Positions 47,761 through 56,005 of a stretch of 64,000 nucleotides of DNA are shown piece after piece. A program made the translations under genes and the position numbers. This DNA comes from an uncultured Eubacteriales bacterium (GTDB lineage: Bacteria > Bacillota > Clostridia > Oscillospirales > UMGS1783): positions 27,783-91,782 of the forward strand of contig CAKSHC010000007.1 in the NCBI GenBank assembly GCA_934456365.1, given 5' to 3'. Numbering within the stretch: position 1 is the stretch's first letter; the number at the start of each line of letters is the position of its first letter. The notes under the pieces were generated by a model. The model did not search any database and was not told the DNA's origin. It saw nothing but the letters and a program-made list of their open reading frames with translations.

Positions 47761-48828
47761 GTGGAGCTGCAAAAGAGCAAATCCAAAGCGTTTCTTTTTT
47801 ATGGGATCGGGCTGACCTGTCTGCTCCTTTGCGCCAAGAGCGCGCCGTGGGCCGGGCTGGTGGCCTGCCTTGCCGCGGGTTTTTTCCTGACGGGCGCGGC
47901 GCAGTTTCGCGCGCTGCTGATCCCCTTTGCCGCGGCCGGTGCGGCCGTGGTCTGGTGGCGCACGGGGTCGCTTCTGTATGCGGCGGCCGTGCTGATTTTG
48001 ATTCTTTGCCTGGTTTACGGCCAGCTTTTCTTCCTCAACCGCAAGGCTTCGCTCGAGGTGCTGGTCGGCGTGCCGGCGCTGGCGGCTGCCGGGGTTTTGC
48101 TGGTTTGCTTTTCGCTCTACATTTTTCAGGTGCGCCAGGCTTTGGACTTTTCGGGGATCCTGCCTTCTTTGCAGGAGGTGAAGGATTCGCTGGACGAGGC
48201 CCTTTATCCGCAGCTTCTTGCTTTGGGCGAGCGCATGGAAGCGATGGGGGATGCCTCCATCGGGGTGCAGGACCGGATTTCGCAGGTGCTGACCATGAAA
48301 AACGAGCTGGTGGAGCTGTTCTATTCGCAGCTCGCCGGGCTGGCCATGGGCGGGCTGTTTGTCGGGTCGTATCTGACCCATGGGATCTCCCGCCTGCTGC
48401 TGCAGAAGCAGGGCGCGGATCTTTCGTCCCTTTCGCTTCGCCGGCTGCGCATTCCTCTGCCGGTGGGCGCGCTCTTTTTGCTGGCGATTTTTGTGGAGCT
48501 GATCGGATCGGGGCTTGTCGGGCAAACGGCGGCGAACCTGACCACGGCTTTAGAGCTGCCGTTTATGGTGTGCGGGATTTTCGTGGCTTATGATTTTCTG
48601 GAGCAGTTTACGGTGCGGCGCTTTGCCCGAGTTCTGATCGGGATCCTGATCGGGCTGACGGTGCTGGGCGTGCCGATTTCTTTGGGCGTTCTGTATTTGC
48701 TTTTGGGCGTGGCGGACAGCCTGTGCAATCTGCGCGAGCGGATCGCGCGGCGCCGGCCGGAGATGCGGGCGCTTCTGCATCTGGATGAAGACGCGCCGCA
48801 AGACAATGACGATAAGGAGGAAAAATGA
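47761..48828 (+). CDS. YybS-like (DUF2232) membrane protein
   Basis: 355 residues with about eight hydrophobic helices and a polar segment (SLQEVKDSLDEALYPQLLALGERMEAMG) in the middle. The topology and the place directly before rplI-dnaB match Bacillus YybS, a DUF2232 protein of unknown role with an S-component-like fold. I chose GTG 47761, preceded by GGGAGA at a normal distance; upstream frame lies before the promoter. In Bacillus the c-di-AMP phosphodiesterase gdpP stands between yybS and rplI; it is absent here. Confidence 0.78.
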   Translation: MELQKSKSKAFLFYGIGLTCLLLCAKSAPWAGLVACLAAGFFLTGAAQFRALLIPFAAAGAAVVWWRTGSLLYAAAVLILILCLVYGQLFFLNRKASLEVLVGVPALAAAGVLLVCFSLYIFQVRQALDFSGILPSLQEVKDSLDEALYPQLLALGERMEAMGDASIGVQDRISQVLTMKNELVELFYSQLAGLAMGGLFVGSYLTHGISRLLLQKQGADLSSLSLRRLRIPLPVGALFLLAIFVELIGSGLVGQTAANLTTALELPFMVCGIFVAYDFLEQFTVRRFARVLIGILIGLTVLGVPISLGVLYLLLGVADSLCNLRERIARRRPEMRALLHLDEDAPQDNDDKEEK

Positions 48829-48829
48829 G

Positions 48830-49279
48830 ATGAAGGTTATTTTGCAGCAGGATGTGAAAGGGCAGGGCAAGAAGGGTGAGCTCGTTTCGGTTTCGGACGG
48901 GTATGCCCGCAACTTCCTTTTGCCGCGCGGGCTGGCCGTGGAGGCCAACGCCGCCAATATGAACACGATGAACACGCAGAATGCCGCCAAGGAGCATCAT
49001 AAGGCCGAGGTTCTGCGCGAGGCGCAGGAGGTTGCCGCGCGCCTGAACGGCAAACGGGTGGAAATCTTCGCCAAAACGGGCGAAAACGGCAAGCTCTTCG
49101 GCGCCATCACGGTCAAGGAGATCGCCGAGGCCATCGAAGCCAAGCTGGGAGTGGCTGTGGACAAGAAAAAGGTGGAGCTCGGCGCGCCGATTAAGGGCGC
49201 GGGCAAGTATACGGTTCGTGTGAAGCTGCATCCGGCCGTGGCGGCCGAGGTTTGTGTGGCGGTGAAGGAGCAGAATTAA
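48830..49279 (+). CDS. rplI: 50S ribosomal protein L9
   Basis: 149 residues, two RNA-binding lobes joined by a long helix. N-lobe MKVILQQDVKGQGKKGELVSVSDGYARNFLLPRGLAVEA, connecting helix, C-lobe GKLFGAITVKEIAEAIEAKLGVAVDKKKVEL. ATG 48830 lies one base after the previous stop, with AAGGAGG upstream inside the previous gene. Operon with yybS and dnaB. Confidence 0.97.
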   Translation: MKVILQQDVKGQGKKGELVSVSDGYARNFLLPRGLAVEANAANMNTMNTQNAAKEHHKAEVLREAQEVAARLNGKRVEIFAKTGENGKLFGAITVKEIAEAIEAKLGVAVDKKKVELGAPIKGAGKYTVRVKLHPAVAAEVCVAVKEQN

Positions 49280-49283
49280 CGGG

Positions 49284-50648
49284 ATGCCCCGGGAAAGCCT
49301 GGTGAGGAGTTTGGAGTTCTCCGAGCGTTTACCCTTTTCGTTTGAAGCGGAGCAGTCGGTTCTGGGCGCGGTGATTTTGGATGAAGATGTGCTCAACAGC
49401 ATCCTGCCGATCCTGAAAAATTCCGATCCGTTTTATGTAAAAAATCATAAGCAGATCTACGATGTGATGCTTTCGATGCATCTGGCGGGCAAGCCGATCG
49501 ATTTCGTCACGCTTTTGGAGGCCGTGAAGGGCGCCGGTATTTTCGACGAGGCCGAGGGCAAGCAGTATCTTCTGCAGCTGACCCAGATTGTGCCGTCGAC
49601 CGAAAACGCCGTGGGCTATGCGAAGATCGTGGCCGACAAGGCGATTCTGCGGGCCCTGATCGCGGTGACCAACGATGTGCGCGCCAAGTGCGAGGAAGGC
49701 GGCGATTCGGCTGCCGGCATTCTGGAATTTGCCGAAACCGGCATCTACAACGTGGCCAACGGCCGCACCAACACCGAGCTCTATGCCGCCAAGGAAGGCT
49801 ATCGCGACGCCATCGACCGCTACAGCGTGCTGGCGCGGGAGGGCAAGGAAAAGCTCCTCGGGGTGCCGACGGGCTATTACGATCTGGACAATATGTTTGC
49901 CGGCGGGCTGCGCAAAAACGAGCTGGTGGTTTTGGCGGCGCGCCCTGCCGTGGGGAAATCCTCGCTGGCTCTGAACATTGCAGCCAACGCGGCCATCCGC
50001 CATGGAATCAAAACGGTGTATTTCTCGCTGGAAATGGGGCGCGAGTCGCTGATGGACCGCGTGCTGGCCAGCGAAGCGCTGGTGGACAATGCCCGCCTCA
50101 TGACGGGCGCTTTGGAGGATAAGGACTGGGAAAGCCTGGCCGAAACGGGGAAATACGTCGGCTCGGCCCCGCTTTATTTCGACGACGCGAGCGACATCAC
50201 CATTTCCCAGATGAAGGCCAAGCTGCGGCGGGTGAAAGGGCTGGGGCTTGTGATCGTTGACCATTTGCAGCTTCTGAATTCCGACCGGCGCACCGAAAAC
50301 CGCGTCAACGAGATCGGCGAGCTGACCCGTTCGCTCAAGCTGATGGCGATGGAGCTTCAGGTGCCGGTGATTCTGCTGTCGCAGCTGTCGCGCCGCTCGG
50401 CGCAGCAGGGCGAGGTGCGCAAGCCCACGCTGGTGGATCTGCGCGATTCGGGAACCATCGAGCAGGACGCCGATATTGTTATTTTTCTGCACAACGAGAA
50501 TCAAACGTCGGGAGATGTGGAGAATAAGTGTGTGCTGCAGGCGATCGTCGGGAAAAACCGGCGCGGCCGGTGCGGCACGGCCGAGCTTTTGTGGGTCGGC
50601 AAATACACCAAGTTTATGAATCTGGACAAAAGGCATGCTGACGAGTAA
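49284..50648 (+). CDS. dnaB: Replicative DNA helicase DnaB
   Basis: 454 residues. N-terminal helical domain (PFSFEAEQSVLGAVILDEDVL; LAGKPIDFVTLLEAV), RecA-like C-domain with Walker A AARPAVGKSSLALNIA, FSLEMGRESLMDRVLASEA, Walker B GLGLVIVDHLQLL and the sensor region VILLSQLSRRSAQQ. ATG 49284 lies 4 bases after rplI; the nearest SD is somewhat distant, and GTG 49302 is a weaker alternative. No intein. The end overlaps tilS by 14 bases. Confidence 0.97.
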   Translation: MPRESLVRSLEFSERLPFSFEAEQSVLGAVILDEDVLNSILPILKNSDPFYVKNHKQIYDVMLSMHLAGKPIDFVTLLEAVKGAGIFDEAEGKQYLLQLTQIVPSTENAVGYAKIVADKAILRALIAVTNDVRAKCEEGGDSAAGILEFAETGIYNVANGRTNTELYAAKEGYRDAIDRYSVLAREGKEKLLGVPTGYYDLDNMFAGGLRKNELVVLAARPAVGKSSLALNIAANAAIRHGIKTVYFSLEMGRESLMDRVLASEALVDNARLMTGALEDKDWESLAETGKYVGSAPLYFDDASDITISQMKAKLRRVKGLGLVIVDHLQLLNSDRRTENRVNEIGELTRSLKLMAMELQVPVILLSQLSRRSAQQGEVRKPTLVDLRDSGTIEQDADIVIFLHNENQTSGDVENKCVLQAIVGKNRRGRCGTAELLWVGKYTKFMNLDKRHADE

Positions 50649-51924
50649 GGTTCGCCGCACATTGCTTTCCTACGGAATGCTCGACGGGGTCTCCCGCGTG
50701 GTGGCTGCGGTTTCGGGCGGGGCGGACTCGGTGGCGATGCTTTTGTGCCTGAAGGATTTGCAGGAGGAGTTCGGCTTTTCGCTTTGCTGCGCGCATTTCA
50801 ATCATCGGCTGCGCGGGGCGGAGTCGGACGCCGACGAGGCCTTTGTGAAAGAGCTGTGCGCGCGCCTGGGCGTGGAATTCCGGGCGGGCGGGGGAGAGAT
50901 CTCTCCGGCCGGCCGCGGCCTGGAAGACGCGGCGCGGCAGGCGCGATACGGGTTTCTTCATTCGGTGGCGGGCAAGGATTCGCATACCCGGATCGCCACG
51001 GCGCACACGCAAAACGACAATGCCGAAACGGTGCTTTTCCATTTGGCGCGCGGCACAGGGCTGCGCGGCGCAGGAGGGATCGCGCCGGTTTGCGGCCGGG
51101 TGATCCGGCCGATGATCGACCTGACTCGCCGGGAAACCGAGGCGATCTGCCGGGAGGCGGGAGTGGAATTCCGAACGGATTCCAGCAACGAAGACAAGCG
51201 ATTTTCCCGCAACCGGATTCGGCTCGAGGTGCTTCCGGCCCTCGAGGAAGCGCATCCGGGGGCGATTGAAAATATTGCGCGCTTTGCGCGCGCCGCGCGA
51301 GCGGCGACCGATGATCTGACGGTGCGGGCCGAGGCTTTTTTGGAGCAAAACGGGCCGGATCCGGCGGCGATGCTTCGGCTTTCCGAGGCCTTGCGGGCGG
51401 CGGTCTGGCAGGTTTTTCTGGAAAGGGCCGGGCTTTCGCCCGACGCGGGAACGATCTCCCGCTGCGAGGCGCTTTTGCCGCGCGAGCGCGCCTCCTTGCA
51501 GCTGGGGCCGGATTGCTATCTGGAAAAGCGCTACGGGCGGCTGGAGTTTCGGGAAAAGGCCCTGCAGCCGCAGGCTGCGTTTTTCTCGGGCGAAGAGCCG
51601 GTTTTCTTCGGCGGCTATCGGGTGCAGGTAAAGAAAGGGCCGTTTGACCGGCGATTCTCCCTGCGGGCCGAGGCTTTGGCTGACGGCGCATGGCTTTGCG
51701 CGCCGCGCCCGGGCGACCGGTTTTTGGTGCCGGGCGTGGGGCATCGGAATGTGGCCCGGATCTGCCGGGATCAGAAGATTCCCCGGGAAAAGCGGGAAGG
51801 GCTGCCGATGCTGGTGAAAAACGGAGAAATTCTCTGGATCGCGCAAATCGGCGCTTCGGCGGATGCACGAGCGGAAAAAGGACAGGACTACATCAATATC
51901 TCAGCGGAGGAATGTTCAACATGA
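50635..51924 (+). CDS. tilS: tRNA(Ile)-lysidine synthase
   Basis: Modifies C34 of tRNA(Ile) CAU to lysidine, changing it from Met to Ile. 429 residues. PP-loop AAVSGGADSVAML, HFNHRLRGAESDADEAFV, ATAHTQNDNAETVLFHLARGTGLRGAGGI, DSSNEDKRFSRNRIRLEVLP, and the C-terminal domain with KIPREKREGLPMLV. Overlaps both neighbours: dnaB by 14 bases and hpt by 4 (ATGA). Confidence 0.95.
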   Translation: MLTSKVRRTLLSYGMLDGVSRVVAAVSGGADSVAMLLCLKDLQEEFGFSLCCAHFNHRLRGAESDADEAFVKELCARLGVEFRAGGGEISPAGRGLEDAARQARYGFLHSVAGKDSHTRIATAHTQNDNAETVLFHLARGTGLRGAGGIAPVCGRVIRPMIDLTRRETEAICREAGVEFRTDSSNEDKRFSRNRIRLEVLPALEEAHPGAIENIARFARAARAATDDLTVRAEAFLEQNGPDPAAMLRLSEALRAAVWQVFLERAGLSPDAGTISRCEALLPRERASLQLGPDCYLEKRYGRLEFREKALQPQAAFFSGEEPVFFGGYRVQVKKGPFDRRFSLRAEALADGAWLCAPRPGDRFLVPGVGHRNVARICRDQKIPREKREGLPMLVKNGEILWIAQIGASADARAEKGQDYINISAEECST

Positions 51925-52463
51925 TGAGGGACGATATCGATCGCATTTTAATCAGCGAAGAGGAGCTCAAGTCCAAGGTGGCCGAGCTGGGCGCGCAGAT
52001 CACCCGGGATTACGCCGGGAAAAAGCCGCTTCTGGTGAGTGTGCTCAAGGGTGCGGCCGTGTTTATGACCGATCTGATGCGCAGCATCGAGCTGCCCCTT
52101 TCGATTGATTTTATGTGCGTGTCCAGCTACGGCAAGGGCACCACGAGCCGCGGCAGCGCCAAGATCCTCAAGGATCTGGATGTGGATATCGCGGATAAGG
52201 ATCTTCTGATCGTGGAGGATATTCTCGACAGCGGGATCACGCTGAGCTATGTGATGGAGATGCTGCGGCAGCGGCACCCGGCTTCGATCCGGCTGTGTGC
52301 GCTGCTGGATAAGCCGGATCGCAGACAGCGGCCGGTCAAGCTGGATTATCTGGGCTTTACCATTCCCGATGAATTTGTGGTGGGCTATGGTTTGGACTAT
52401 GCCGAAACCTATCGGAACCTGCCCTATGTCGGGATTTTGAAAAGAGAAGTGTATACCAAGTAA
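51921..52463 (+). CDS. hpt: Hypoxanthine phosphoribosyltransferase
   Basis: Purine salvage enzyme, 180 residues. PRPP-binding motif LLIVEDILDSGITLSYV, substrate flap SSYGKGTTSRGSAKI, and KPDRRQRPVKLDYLGFTIPDEFVVGYGLDYAE. I chose ATG 51921, overlapping the tilS stop, 10 bases after GGAGG; ATG 51912 is too close to the SD and ATG 51924 is also possible. The tilS-hpt-ftsH order is the standard Firmicutes one. Confidence 0.96.
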   Translation: MMRDDIDRILISEEELKSKVAELGAQITRDYAGKKPLLVSVLKGAAVFMTDLMRSIELPLSIDFMCVSSYGKGTTSRGSAKILKDLDVDIADKDLLIVEDILDSGITLSYVMEMLRQRHPASIRLCALLDKPDRRQRPVKLDYLGFTIPDEFVVGYGLDYAETYRNLPYVGILKREVYTK

Positions 52464-52478
52464 AAGGGGGACGCAGCT

Positions 52479-54320
52479 TTGAAAAAATTCAATTTCGGCA
52501 ATTTGATCTTCATTGTGGCGATTCTGGTGGTGCTGATGCTCAGCGCCGGCATTTTCGATCTCAACATGAAAAAAGATACGCTGAAATATTCCACGGTGGT
52601 CTCCGATTTTGAGCAGGGCAAGGTGGCGAGCTTCGATATTCTGGGAAGCGAGCTGACCTACACGCTCAAAGAGGATCCGGAAAACCCGGTGAAGAATAAA
52701 GACGATCTCAAGCGCAGCTTCAAGCTCTACAGCGTGTCTCTCTTTATGCAGGATGTGGGCGAGTCGATCGCGGCGCAGCGCCAGGAGGGCTCGCTGGAAT
52801 ACAATATCGAGCAGGAGCCGGCCACGCCCTGGTGGGTGAGCCTTCTGCCGTATGTGCTGATTCTGGTCGCCAGCGGCGTGCTGATGTATTTCATGTACAG
52901 CCAGTTTTCGGGCGGCGGCGGCAAGGCGGCGGCCTTCACCAAAGCGCGCACCCGCATGGTTTCCGACGATAAAAACCGCGTGACCTTCGCGGATGTGGCG
53001 GGCGCGGAGGAGGAAAAAGAGGAGCTTTCCGAAATTGTGGACTTCCTCAAAACGCCGCAGAAATTTCTCTCGCTGGGCGCGCGCATTCCGAAGGGCGTGA
53101 TTTTGGTGGGCCCTCCGGGCACGGGTAAAACGCTCTTTGCCCGCGCGGTGGCCGGCGAGGCGGGAGTCCCCTTCTTCAGCATCACCGGCTCGGATTTCGT
53201 GGAGCTGTATGTGGGCGTGGGTGCGTCGCGTGTGCGCGATTTGTTTGATCAGGCCAAAAAGGTGGCACCCTGCATCGTCTTTATCGATGAGATCGATGCG
53301 GTGGGCCGTCAGCGCGGCGCCGGTCTGGGCGGCGGCAATGACGAGCGGGAGCAAACGCTCAACCAGCTGCTGACCGAGATGGACGGCTTCTCGAAAAATG
53401 AGGGCGTGATCGTGATCGCGGCAACCAACCGCCCGGACGTTCTGGATCCGGCTCTTCTGCGGCCCGGCCGGTTCGACCGGCAGATCGTGATCAACCTGCC
53501 GGATGTGACGGGGCGCGAGGGCATTCTGAAGGTGCATGCCCGCAACAAGCACCTGGCCTCCGATGTGGATCTTTCCGTGGTCGCCAAAACGACGACCGGC
53601 TTCTCGGGCGCGGATCTGGAAAATGTGCTCAATGAGGCTGCGCTTCTGGCCGCCCGTAACGGGCGCGACGCCATCACCATGCAGGATCTTCAGGATTCGA
53701 TCGTGAAGGTGATGATGGGCGTGGAGAAAAAGACCAAGAAATATACCGAAAAGGAAAAGCGGCTGACGGCTTACCACGAGTCGGGCCATGCCATTGTGGC
53801 GGCCGAGCTGCCGGACCACGATCGGGTGTATGAAATTTCGGTGATTCCCCGCGGCATGGCCGGCGGCTACACCATGCACCTGCCGGGCGAGGACCGCTTC
53901 TATCGCTCCAAGCACGAGATGGAAGACGAGATCGTGTCCCTTTTGGGCGGCCGGGTGGCCGAGATGGTGGCGATGGACGATATTTCCACCGGCGCCTCCA
54001 ACGACCTGGAGCGCGCCACCGAAATCGCTCGCAAGATGGTGACTAAATACGGCATGAGCGAAAAGCTCGGACCGGTCGTGTTCGGCTCGGAGCGAGACGA
54101 AGTGTTCCTTGGCCGTGATTTCGTGCAGAACCGAAACTTCTCGGAGGAGGTAGCGTCTCTGATCGACGAAGAGATCCGCGCCTTTGTGGAGCGCGGCATG
54201 GCGCGGGCGAAAGAGATCCTGACCCGCAAGCGCGCGCTGCTGGATCGGGTGGCGCAGACGCTGATCGAAAAGGAAAAAATCAGCGGTGAAGAGTTCGAAG
54301 CTCTTTGCAAAGAGGCTTGA
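52479..54320 (+). CDS. ftsH: ATP-dependent zinc metalloprotease FtsH
   Basis: Membrane AAA protease, 613 residues. Two transmembrane helices (LIFIVAILVVLMLSAGIF; VSLLPYVLILVASGVLMYFMY) flank an extracytoplasmic domain. AAA module with GPPGTGKT (211-218), IDEIDAVGRQRGAG and the pore/second-region RPGRFDRQI, then zinc site HESGH (433-437). TTG start at 52479 behind AAAGGGGGA; the product begins MKKFNFGNLIF. The C-terminus is short, without a long acidic tail. Its last codons contain the promoter of the next gene. Confidence 0.97.
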   Translation: MKKFNFGNLIFIVAILVVLMLSAGIFDLNMKKDTLKYSTVVSDFEQGKVASFDILGSELTYTLKEDPENPVKNKDDLKRSFKLYSVSLFMQDVGESIAAQRQEGSLEYNIEQEPATPWWVSLLPYVLILVASGVLMYFMYSQFSGGGGKAAAFTKARTRMVSDDKNRVTFADVAGAEEEKEELSEIVDFLKTPQKFLSLGARIPKGVILVGPPGTGKTLFARAVAGEAGVPFFSITGSDFVELYVGVGASRVRDLFDQAKKVAPCIVFIDEIDAVGRQRGAGLGGGNDEREQTLNQLLTEMDGFSKNEGVIVIAATNRPDVLDPALLRPGRFDRQIVINLPDVTGREGILKVHARNKHLASDVDLSVVAKTTTGFSGADLENVLNEAALLAARNGRDAITMQDLQDSIVKVMMGVEKKTKKYTEKEKRLTAYHESGHAIVAAELPDHDRVYEISVIPRGMAGGYTMHLPGEDRFYRSKHEMEDEIVSLLGGRVAEMVAMDDISTGASNDLERATEIARKMVTKYGMSEKLGPVVFGSERDEVFLGRDFVQNRNFSEEVASLIDEEIRAFVERGMARAKEILTRKRALLDRVAQTLIEKEKISGEEFEALCKEA

Positions 54321-54345
54321 CAAAATAGGCTCGCTGGTGTATAAC
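54317..54345 (+). promoter_or_regulatory. Promoter of the PII-like/antiporter operon
   Basis: TTGACA (54317-54322), 17-base spacer, TATAAC (54340-54345). The -35 overlaps the ftsH stop codon. Confidence 0.8.
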
Positions 54346-54348
54346 ATC

Positions 54349-54378
54349 AAAAGGAAGTCGAAAGGCTTCCTTTTGAAT
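54349..54378 (+). terminator. Terminator of ftsH, overlapping the next transcription start
   Basis: AAAAGGAAG (54349-54357) / CTTCCTTTT (54366-54374), then GAATTTG. The downstream promoter would start RNA within its left arm, so only transcripts from ftsH can form the full stem. Confidence 0.6.
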
Positions 54379-54399
54379 TTGTTTGAGGAGGAAAAAAGG

Positions 54400-54744
54400 A
54401 TGCAGCTTCTGTTTTATATCCCGGCGGATTCCGGGAAAATTCCGCCGCTGCTTTCGGCGCTGATGGAGGCCGATGTGCACGGCGCAACGGTAATCCCCTG
54501 TGAGGGAATGCTTCATGCGATCAACGATTCCAGTGTGGAGCCCCCGCCGATTTTCGGCTCGCTGCGGCAGTTTCTCAACCCGGCCGGCGGCGAAGGGAAG
54601 ATTCTGATGCTGGTTTTGCCGGATTCCCGGGTGGACGAGGTGAAGGAGCTTGTGACGCGGCACGCGGGAGCTCTGGATCGGCCCAACACCGGCATTCTCT
54701 TTACCGTGCCGATCAACTTTGCGGCAGGAGTGGCGGAAAACTGA
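54400..54744 (+). CDS. PII-like signalling protein paired with a cation antiporter
   Basis: 114 residues. The alternation MQLLFYIPADSGKIPPLLSALMEADVHGATVIPCEGM, a loop of about 25 residues (HAINDSSVEPPPIFGSLRQFLNPAGGEG) in the T-loop position, then KILMLVLPDSRVDEVKELVTRHAGALDRPNTGILFTVPI, fits the ferredoxin-like PII/PII-like fold. The glutamine-synthetase-linked PII signature is absent, so it is probably one of the PII-like proteins tied to transporters. SD GAGGAGG. It ends one base before the antiporter start and likely regulates it by nucleotide binding, which is inference. Confidence 0.78.
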   Translation: MQLLFYIPADSGKIPPLLSALMEADVHGATVIPCEGMLHAINDSSVEPPPIFGSLRQFLNPAGGEGKILMLVLPDSRVDEVKELVTRHAGALDRPNTGILFTVPINFAAGVAEN

Positions 54745-54745
54745 A

Positions 54746-55954
54746 ATGAGTATGCTTTTAACCCTGGCTCTGGCGATGATCGCCGGGCTTCTGATTACCC
54801 GGCTCGTCAAGCTGGTGCATTTGCCCAATGTGACGGGCTATCTGCTGGTCGGCCTTTTGATCGGCCCGTATGTTCTGAATGTGTTTCCGAATGAAAAGCT
54901 CGATGAGATCGGCCTGATCACCACGGTCGCCCTCGGCTTTATCGCCTTTTCCATCGGTAATGAGTTCAAGTTTTCCTACTTAAAGCAGATCGGCCGCCAG
55001 GCCACGGTGATCTGCTTCTTCCAGGCCTTATCCGCCGTGATTCTGGTCGATGTGGCCCTGCTGATCGCCGGCTTCGACCCGGCTCTCTGCCTCGTTTTGG
55101 GCGCAATCGCCACCGCCACGGCCCCGGCCGCCACCCTGATGGTGGTGCGCCAGTATAAGGCGCATGGCCCGATTACCTCAACCCTTTTGCCGGTTGTGGC
55201 AATGGATGACGCCATCGGACTGATAGTTTTCTCTGTTTCTCTGTCGGTGGCGCAGTCCCTGACCTCGGGCGAGGCCATCACGATTATGAATGTGGCGCTC
55301 AAGCCCTTGTGGGAAATCTTTCTCTCGCTTGCCTGCGGCATTGCTATCGGTGCTCTGCTCACGCTGGGCGCGCGCTTCTTCCATTCCCGCGCCAACCGGC
55401 TCTGCCTGTGCGTGGCCGCGGTGTTTTTGGGGGTGGCGCTGGCCGAAACCTTCGACCTCTCTTCGCTTTTGCTCTGCATGTGCATCGGGGCAACCTTCGT
55501 GAACCTGCGCGACGACGCCGAAACCATCCTCGAAGGCACCGACCGCTGGACGCCGCCGCTGTTTATGCTTTTCTTCGTGATCTCGGGCGCGCAGCTCGAC
55601 CTCTCGGTGCTGCCGACGGTGGGGCTTTTGGGCGTGATCTACATTCTGGCCCGCTCGGCCGGGAAGTATTTCGGCGCCTATGCCGGCGCGGCCCTGACCA
55701 AGGCCGACCCGAATGTGCGCAAATACCTCGGCGCGGCGCTTCTGCCGCAGGCCGGCGTGGCCATCGGTATGGCTCAGATCGTGATGACCAAGCTGCCTGT
55801 CTACGGCGACCGGGTGCGCGCCGTGGTGCTCAGCGCCACGCTGGTATATGAGCTGGTCGGCCCGCTGATCACCAAGATCGTGCTGACCCGCGCCGGAGAA
55901 ATTCCGCACGAACCGAAAAAGGAAAAGGCCCCGAGAAAGGCCTCTCAGTCCTAA
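54746..55954 (+). CDS. CPA2-type cation:proton antiporter
   Basis: 402 residues, 12 or so hydrophobic helices. Early signature LLITRLVKLVHLPNVTGYLLVGLLIGPYVLNVFP and the ion-binding helix region TATAPAATLMVVRQYKAHGPITSTLLPVVAMDDAIGLIVF with adjacent aspartates, as in Na+(K+)/H+ antiporters. The C-terminal tail is short and basic, with no RCK (TrkA-N) domain, so regulation may come instead from the PII-like protein encoded one base upstream. ATG 54746 was chosen; ATG 54752 is close and the SD (AGGAG) is distant. Confidence 0.9.
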   Translation: MSMLLTLALAMIAGLLITRLVKLVHLPNVTGYLLVGLLIGPYVLNVFPNEKLDEIGLITTVALGFIAFSIGNEFKFSYLKQIGRQATVICFFQALSAVILVDVALLIAGFDPALCLVLGAIATATAPAATLMVVRQYKAHGPITSTLLPVVAMDDAIGLIVFSVSLSVAQSLTSGEAITIMNVALKPLWEIFLSLACGIAIGALLTLGARFFHSRANRLCLCVAAVFLGVALAETFDLSSLLLCMCIGATFVNLRDDAETILEGTDRWTPPLFMLFFVISGAQLDLSVLPTVGLLGVIYILARSAGKYFGAYAGAALTKADPNVRKYLGAALLPQAGVAIGMAQIVMTKLPVYGDRVRAVVLSATLVYELVGPLITKIVLTRAGEIPHEPKKEKAPRKASQS

Positions 55955-55989
55955 GAAAAAGGAGAGCAGAAAAACTGCTCTCCTTTTTG
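55955..55989. terminator. Bidirectional terminator between the antiporter and the S8 peptidase
   Basis: AAAAAGGAGAGCAG / CTGCTCTCCTTTTT around five A residues. Confidence 0.92.
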
Positions 55990-56005
55990 ATTGCCGCGCG
56001 GGAAA

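Noticed and set aside
51948..54350. 800-codon antisense frame opposite hpt and ftsH
   Set aside because: Shadow of ftsH codon bias; low-complexity, His/Arg-rich product and no SD.
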